Shown: positions 14,876-18,151 of the stretch, in pieces
Position numbering within the stretch: position 1 is the stretch's first letter
Layout of the letters: each line of letters opens with the position of its first letter
From: Bacteroidales bacterium
GTDB lineage: Bacteria > Bacteroidota > Bacteroidia > Bacteroidales > F082
Assembly: GCA_017428285.1 (NCBI GenBank)
Contig: JAFRRE010000023.1
Coordinates: 1-18,151, forward strand
Length of the DNA: 18,151 nucleotides
Reading direction: 5' to 3'
Program-made: the position numbers and the translations under genes
The notes under the pieces: generated by a model
What the model was told of the DNA's origin: nothing
The model's input: only the letters and a program-made list of their open reading frames with translations
Database searches by the model: none

Positions 14876-15447
14876 CTATTGGTAGTTTCCTTCACACGCA
14901 TGTCGCCGAGCAACACATCCCAGAAGCCGATGGTGCGACCACCGATTTGGGTTTCTTTGCGCTTCACGTAGACGGTGATGTCTTTCTTGGTGGTGTCCTT
15001 GTAGGTCAGGTTGCCTTCCTTGTCGTAGCCCCTGAAGGTCTGGAAGATGGTGATGACGCCCACGTAAGTGCCGTCGGGCTGGCGTTGCAGGTCGCTGACA
15101 TACTCAATGTTGTACCATTCAATCTCGACGCGGTCGTAGTTGAGGCGCATGAGGTGCTCGAAATACTTGCGGACACGGTAATAAGTGATTTGGTTGGAAC
15201 CCAGCGATGAGACGCCAATTTCGGCATCGCTCATAAAGAGTTCCTCGGCGCGGTCGATGACGCGGTTGGCCTCGCTGAAAGGCGTTTCCTTCGATCCTAC
15301 GATTTTGATGTATTTGCTCAGGTCTCTCACCTTCTCCAAGGCGAGGCTGTCGATGGCCTGCTTGCGTTCATAACTCAGTTCGTCCTGTGCCATGGCGCTT
15401 CCCACAACGCATAAGGCAATCACTAAAGTGGCAATGATCTTTTTCAT
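14872..15447 (-). CDS. Secreted protein of unknown function, related to the neighbouring lipoprotein's C-terminal domain
   Basis: This 191-residue protein has a signal peptide (MKKIIATLVIALCVVGSAMA, cut before QDEL). The mature part has one domain: a helical segment with ANRVIDRAEELF (60-71), a strand-rich centre (YDRVEIEWYNIEYVSDL, 104-120) and a C-terminal beta segment (GTYVGVITIFQTFRG ... ITVYVKRKE ... WDVLLGDMRV). Its ANRxIxxxxxLF ... Y(L/F)xxL ... VxEIxxN pattern lines up with residues 134-205 of the lipoprotein encoded just upstream, pointing to a shared domain. Both ends overlap neighbouring genes by ATGA. I do not recognise a named family. Confidence 0.8.
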   Translation of the reverse strand: MKKIIATLVIALCVVGSAMAQDELSYERKQAIDSLALEKVRDLSKYIKIVGSKETPFSEANRVIDRAEELFMSDAEIGVSSLGSNQITYYRVRKYFEHLMRLNYDRVEIEWYNIEYVSDLQRQPDGTYVGVITIFQTFRGYDKEGNLTYKDTTKKDITVYVKRKETQIGGRTIGFWDVLLGDMRVKETTNR

Positions 15448-16067
15448 TTCTTTATCAATTCAAGTTCGTTAATCTTTCCGTTGGCGTTGTATTTGATTTC
15501 GTGCACCTTGTTGGGCGAAATCTTCTGGTCTTTCAGGTAGTTGAGGTATTTCTCGATGGTGGTCGGACGGTCGTAGTCGTTGAAGCCGGCGCTTTGGTTG
15601 ATGATGATGAGCACGGGCACATTGGGCGACTCAAACAGGCCAAGGGTCTCGTTGATGGTGCGGTTGGCTTGGGAGACGCTACCCGAACGCGCGATGCTGG
15701 CGAAGTTTCGCTCAAGCGTGGCATTGGCGCTTTGCGCTTCCTGCTTGTTGCGCTCCTCTTCCTCTTTCTGTGCGCGTTCGCGGGCCAACTTCTTCTCCAC
15801 TTGGAAGAGCAGGTCGTCGACTTCGGCATTTTGCAGGTTCCAGTCCTTGATGGTCTTCACGCGTGCTTCTTTCTCTTCGAGGCTCCAAAGGGTCTCGTCG
15901 TCGAGGATGGCGTTCAGATCCTTCACGGCTTGTTCAACTTTCGATTTGTACTCGGCCTCGGCAGCTTCGCGGGCAAGTCTTTTTTTGCTTTTGCAACTGG
16001 TGGTGCCTCCCAGCGTAATGAAAGCGGCCAGAAGAACCATCATGATGGTTGTGATTTTACTTTTCAT
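15444..16067 (-). CDS. Lipoprotein with charged coiled coil, first gene of the ATGA-linked operon
   Basis: This 207-residue protein has a signal peptide and lipobox (TTSC, Cys25), followed by KSKK. Residues ~27-118 are strongly charged and helical, probably a coiled coil (LAREAAEAEYKSKVEQ ... KKLARERAQKEEEERNKQE). Residues ~130-207 form a compact domain (ANRTINETLGLFESPNVPVL ... YLNYLKDQ ... VHEIKYNANGKINELELIKK) that resembles part of the next gene's product. The lysines after Cys25 do not fit the acidic surface-export signal reported for some Bacteroidota lipoproteins, so a periplasm-facing anchor is more likely (inference). The stop overlaps the next start by ATGA. A candidate -7 box is at 16114-16121. 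Function unknown. Confidence 0.8.
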   Translation of the reverse strand: MKSKITTIMMVLLAAFITLGGTTSCKSKKRLAREAAEAEYKSKVEQAVKDLNAILDDETLWSLEEKEARVKTIKDWNLQNAEVDDLLFQVEKKLARERAQKEEEERNKQEAQSANATLERNFASIARSGSVSQANRTINETLGLFESPNVPVLIIINQSAGFNDYDRPTTIEKYLNYLKDQKISPNKVHEIKYNANGKINELELIKK

Positions 16068-16113
16068 TTTTATCGAATTTTTTCCTATAACTCCAATTAA
16101 TGCTAATAAATTG

Positions 16114-16121
16114 CAAAAGTA
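16114..16121 (-). promoter_or_regulatory. Candidate -7 box for the four-gene envelope operon
   Basis: On the minus strand 16121-16114 reads TACTTTTG, matching TAnnTTTG and identical to the box at 3033-3040. It is 46 bp before the lipoprotein start at 16067. No good -33 TTTG lies 19-21 bp upstream. Confidence 0.4.
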
Positions 16122-16169
16122 GTGCTTTTTTTCGTTGCACGGGGTGTTTTTGGCAAAATTGGTGCCAAT

Positions 16170-16739
16170 TTAGCCCAATGGGATTTTCTTCAGGACTTTG
16201 TAAATAGGTCCAGTGGGTTGCAGGAAGCTTTGGAAGTAAATCAATTCCTTCACATCGGCATGGAGGTAGGTCTTCTGCTCGATGCCTTTGCAGATTTGTA
16301 GGAAAAACTGTTTGTCTACCAGCTGTTTGATGCGGCAAACGGTGAGGTGCGGCACGAAGTTTTGACGGTCGCGGAGGTAACCCAAGTCGTCAAAAGCGTC
16401 CAAGAGGTCGGCTTCGAGGTCGAACAAGGCCTTGGGTTGGTTGTTCATGCCAAGCCAAAGGATGCGGGGCACGTTGTTGCTGCCGAAGAACCCTGTGCGG
16501 TCGAAGTCCATGGTGAAGGGTTGGTGTTTTTTCGCCACTTTCTGACAGGCCTCGATGATGGCTGGGACGTCCTCAGCCGGGGTGTCGCCGACAAACTTCA
16601 AAGTAAGATGGATTTGGTTGGTTTTCACATAGTTGATATACTTCTCATGCTGGAGGTTTTTCTTCAGTCGTTCGACCATGGCCGGAAACTCCGTGCTGCA
16701 TGGGATGGAGATGGCTAGGAAGGTTCGTTTTGTGTTCAT
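16170..16739 (-). CDS. thpR: RNA 2',3'-cyclic phosphodiesterase (LigT/ThpR, 2H family)
   Basis: This 189-residue protein of the 2H phosphoesterase superfamily carries the two catalytic HxTx motifs: HLTL at 44-47 (IHLTLKFVGD) and HLTV at 131-134 (PHLTVCRIK). The family hydrolyses 2',3'-cyclic phosphates on RNA ends to 2'-phosphates, and some members ligate tRNA halves in vitro. Its spacing and the LKFVGD context fit bacterial ThpR. The frame is open up to 16835, but the start at 16739 (MNTKRTFLAISIP) matches the family and follows a well-formed promoter. Cytoplasmic. It is divergent from the ROK kinase; a 16-bp palindrome (16156-16171) overlaps its stop codon. Confidence 0.93.
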   Translation of the reverse strand: MNTKRTFLAISIPCSTEFPAMVERLKKNLQHEKYINYVKTNQIHLTLKFVGDTPAEDVPAIIEACQKVAKKHQPFTMDFDRTGFFGSNNVPRILWLGMNNQPKALFDLEADLLDAFDDLGYLRDRQNFVPHLTVCRIKQLVDKQFFLQICKGIEQKTYLHADVKELIYFQSFLQPTGPIYKVLKKIPLG

Positions 16740-16757
16740 TATTCGAAAATTTGAATG

Positions 16758-16790
16758 CAAAAATAAGTTTTTTCTTTCCAATTCAACAAA
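16758..16790 (-). promoter_or_regulatory. Bacteroides-type promoter for thpR
   Basis: On the minus strand, TTTG (16790-16787), a 21-bp spacer and TATTTTTG (16765-16758) match the consensus TTTG-N19-21-TAnnTTTG in both boxes. The -7 box is 18 bp before the thpR start, so the leader would be about 10-15 nt. This is the best promoter match in the window. Confidence 0.6.
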
Positions 16791-16827
16791 ACTCCGTATT
16801 TTCGCCCATTCAAATATTGATTTTATT

Positions 16828-17775
16828 ATGAACACTTATTCCATAGGAATCGACATAGGCGGCACCAACACTGACATAGGGCTGGTACGCGACGACGGCC
16901 GTGTGATGACCAAGAAAAATCTTCCCACCAACAAATATTTCGATGCCTCACTATATGTGGCGGACATCTGTGAACAAATCAAATATTTGATGGCCGAAAA
17001 CCACGTTGACGCCATCGACGGCATCGGCATTGCGGCACCGGCAGGCAACTACTATACGGGCTGCATCGAGAACGCCACCAACCTCAACTTCAAGGGTATC
17101 GTCAATCTTGGTTCGGAATTCCACTCGCATATCGACGTGCCTGTCGTCGTCTCCAACGACGCCAACGCCGCGGCTTACGGCGAACTCGTCTACGGTGGTG
17201 CCAAAGGCATGAAGCATTTTGTGATGTTCACCCTCGGCACGGGCGTGGGTAGCGGCATTGTCGTTGACGGCAAGCTGGTACACGGCAAGACGGGTGGCGC
17301 TGGTGAACTCGGCCACGCCATCCTCATTCCTGAAGGCCGTCCTTGCGGCTGCGGACGCAAAGGCTGTCTGGAGACCTATACCTCCGCTACGGGCATCTGC
17401 CGCACCGCACTCGAGATGATACAAGGCACCCCCGATTATGTTGGTGCGCTATCACAAGTGTCGCCCGAGGAACTGACGAGCAAGATGGTGGGTGATGCAG
17501 CCAAATATGGCGACCCTTTGGCCATCAAGGTCTTTGAAAAGACGGGCTATTGGCTGGGCATCGCCATGGCCAATGCTGTGGCCTTCAGCGGCCCCGAGGC
17601 CATCTTCCTGATGGGTGGTCCCGTGAAGGCCGGCGAAGTGTTGTTGAAACCTGCCCGAGAGTCGTTCAAGAAGCATCTCTGCTTCGTTTACGACGGCAGC
17701 GTTGACGTTCGCGTCTCCGAACTGCCCGACAACGACGCGGCCATCCTTGGTGCTGCGGCTTTGGTGAAGGCGTAG
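16828..17775 (+). CDS. ROK-family sugar kinase (glucokinase-like)
   Basis: This 315-residue cytoplasmic kinase phosphorylates a hexose with ATP. Motifs in order: phosphate loop DIGGTNTDIGLV (9-20), SNDANAAAYGE (109-119) with catalytic base Asp111, phosphate 2 loop LGTGVGSGIV (136-145), and the ROK zinc site GELGH plus CGCGRKGC (His163, Cys173, Cys175, Cys180). The E-x-G-H and CxCGxxGCxE signature distinguishes ROK kinases from repressors; there is no N-terminal HTH. Glucose is the likely substrate, but N-acetylglucosamine, N-acetylmannosamine or fructose cannot be excluded. The frame is open upstream to 16633, but that part overlaps thpR; ATG 16828 fits the family. It is followed by an intrinsic terminator, so probably a single-gene unit. 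Confidence 0.94.
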   Translation: MNTYSIGIDIGGTNTDIGLVRDDGRVMTKKNLPTNKYFDASLYVADICEQIKYLMAENHVDAIDGIGIAAPAGNYYTGCIENATNLNFKGIVNLGSEFHSHIDVPVVVSNDANAAAYGELVYGGAKGMKHFVMFTLGTGVGSGIVVDGKLVHGKTGGAGELGHAILIPEGRPCGCGRKGCLETYTSATGICRTALEMIQGTPDYVGALSQVSPEELTSKMVGDAAKYGDPLAIKVFEKTGYWLGIAMANAVAFSGPEAIFLMGGPVKAGEVLLKPARESFKKHLCFVYDGSVDVRVSELPDNDAAILGAAALVKA

Positions 17776-17817
17776 TGTAAAGGAAGCAAATCTGACACAA
17801 ATCTTTCGTAAATATGA

Positions 17818-17851
17818 TGAATGCCGCCAATACTGACGGCATTCATTTTTT
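17818..17851 (+). terminator. Intrinsic terminator of the ROK kinase gene
   Basis: A 9-bp perfect stem TGAATGCCG (17818-17826) / CGGCATTCA (17837-17845) with a 10-base loop is followed directly by six T residues (17846-17851). It lies 43 bp after the ROK stop codon. Confidence 0.85.
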
Positions 17852-17862
17852 CCGTTTTCGTT

Positions 17863-17911
17863 CCGGCGGATTTGCAATCTGCCGGCTTTGAGTTGGGGAT
17901 TTGCAATCCCC
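17863..17911. repeat. Two-hairpin GGATTTGCAATCC element, copy C
   Basis: The first palindrome (17863-17885) has outer arms CCGGC/GCCGG around GGATTTGCAATCT. The second (17895-17911) has arms GGGGATT/AATCCCC around TGC and is identical to 972-988. They are 9 bp apart. The element ends 4 bp before the stop codon of the T9SS cargo gene that ends at 17916, on that gene's 3' side, as copies A and B do for the cargo gene ending at 1159. Confidence 0.8.
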
Positions 17912-17915
17912 TTCA

Positions 17916-18151
17916 TCATTCCTTCACCACCTTGTCCGAATAGGTCTTCCCGTCCTCCAAAGTGACGCGCATCGTGTAGGTTCCAACAGGCAACTGGCTC
18001 ATGTCGATGTTCTCGAAAGCCTTGCTTTGCGTGCGCACTAGGCGGCCTTGCAGGTCGTAGAGCTCGATTTGCTTGGGTTGAACATCTGGGGAGAACTGCA
18101 TATGCAGTTGTTCCTTCGCGGGGTTGGGATAATAGGTAAAGGGGCGCACAA
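17916..18151 (-). CDS. C-terminal part of a T9SS cargo protein, 5' end missing
   Basis: The frame enters from the right edge and ends at TGA 17918-17916; 78 codons are visible. They encode a T9SS type A sorting domain: YYPNPAKEQLHMQF, then IELYDLQGRLVRTQ, then LPVGTYTMRVTLEDGKTYSD and KVVKE. The functional part of the protein lies outside the window. A GTG at 18149 is not a real start. The domain is clearly different in sequence from the nearly identical pair at 1-139 and 1231-1369, though the last residues (KVVKE) are the same. The product should be secreted through T9SS. Confidence 0.88.
   Translation of the reverse strand, partial: VRPFTYYPNPAKEQLHMQFSPDVQPKQIELYDLQGRLVRTQSKAFENIDMSQLPVGTYTMRVTLEDGKTYSDKVVKE

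Noticed and set aside
16156..16171. AAATTGG/CCAATTT palindrome at the thpR stop as a terminator
   Set aside because: The loop is only two bases and no T-tract follows on the minus strand; possibly chance.
16633..16827. Upstream extension of the ROK kinase frame
   Set aside because: It overlaps thpR and its promoter; the kinase fold begins at MNTYSIGIDIGG.

Overview
The window looks like a chromosomal segment of a member of the Bacteroidota, most likely a Bacteroidales species. Evidence: type IX secretion (T9SS) type A C-terminal sorting domains on three genes, a DUF3244-like small secreted protein, a carboxypeptidase-regulatory-like domain protein, a TPR/transmembrane/helix-turn-helix regulator, several candidate -7 boxes of the Bacteroides TAnnTTTG type, weak or absent Shine-Dalgarno sequences, and a phosphate butyryltransferase/butyrate kinase pair. 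Carriage of T9SS cargo argues against the genus Bacteroides in the strict sense. No rRNA, tRNA, CRISPR array, transposase or phage gene is visible.

Layout: (1) 1-3006, minus strand: two secreted T9SS cargo proteins (the first runs off the left edge) and a small DUF3244-like protein. The sorting domains of the two cargo genes are about 96% identical in DNA although the rest of the proteins is unrelated. (2) 3127-7398, minus strand: dut (dUTPase), a large secreted TPR protein and a lipobox-bearing TPR/TM/HTH regulator, closely spaced and probably one operon. Repeated palindromic elements have entered the coding regions of both TPR genes. (3) 7569-9007, plus strand: a secreted carboxypeptidase-regulatory-like protein and a ComF-family phosphoribosyltransferase, 8 bp apart. 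A 72-bp hairpin separates them from the convergent genes. (4) 9100-11522, minus strand: buk, ptb, and a small gene that looks like a DUF4160-DUF2442 fusion. (5) 11565-16067, minus strand: four exported proteins (lipoprotein, two secreted proteins, one LRR protein) joined by three successive 4-bp ATGA stop/start overlaps. (6) 16170-17775: divergent thpR (RNA ligase/2',3'-cyclic phosphodiesterase family) and a ROK-family sugar kinase with a clear terminator. (7) 17916-18151: the 3' end of another T9SS cargo gene entering from the right.

The best candidate for an undescribed system is the four-gene envelope operon at 11565-16067. Translation is coupled at every junction. At least two, and possibly all four, products appear to share a related core domain. 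The last product is an LRR protein built from three copies of a module made of a WWxxLxxxW motif followed by LRRs, and it ends exactly at a module boundary. The second theme is several families of short palindromic elements (TGTAGAGACG..., TGTAGGGCTGTC..., GGATTTGCAATCC pairs, CCGTCAT...ATGACGG) found between genes and, unusually, inside reading frames. All functional statements are from reading the sequence; no database search was run.
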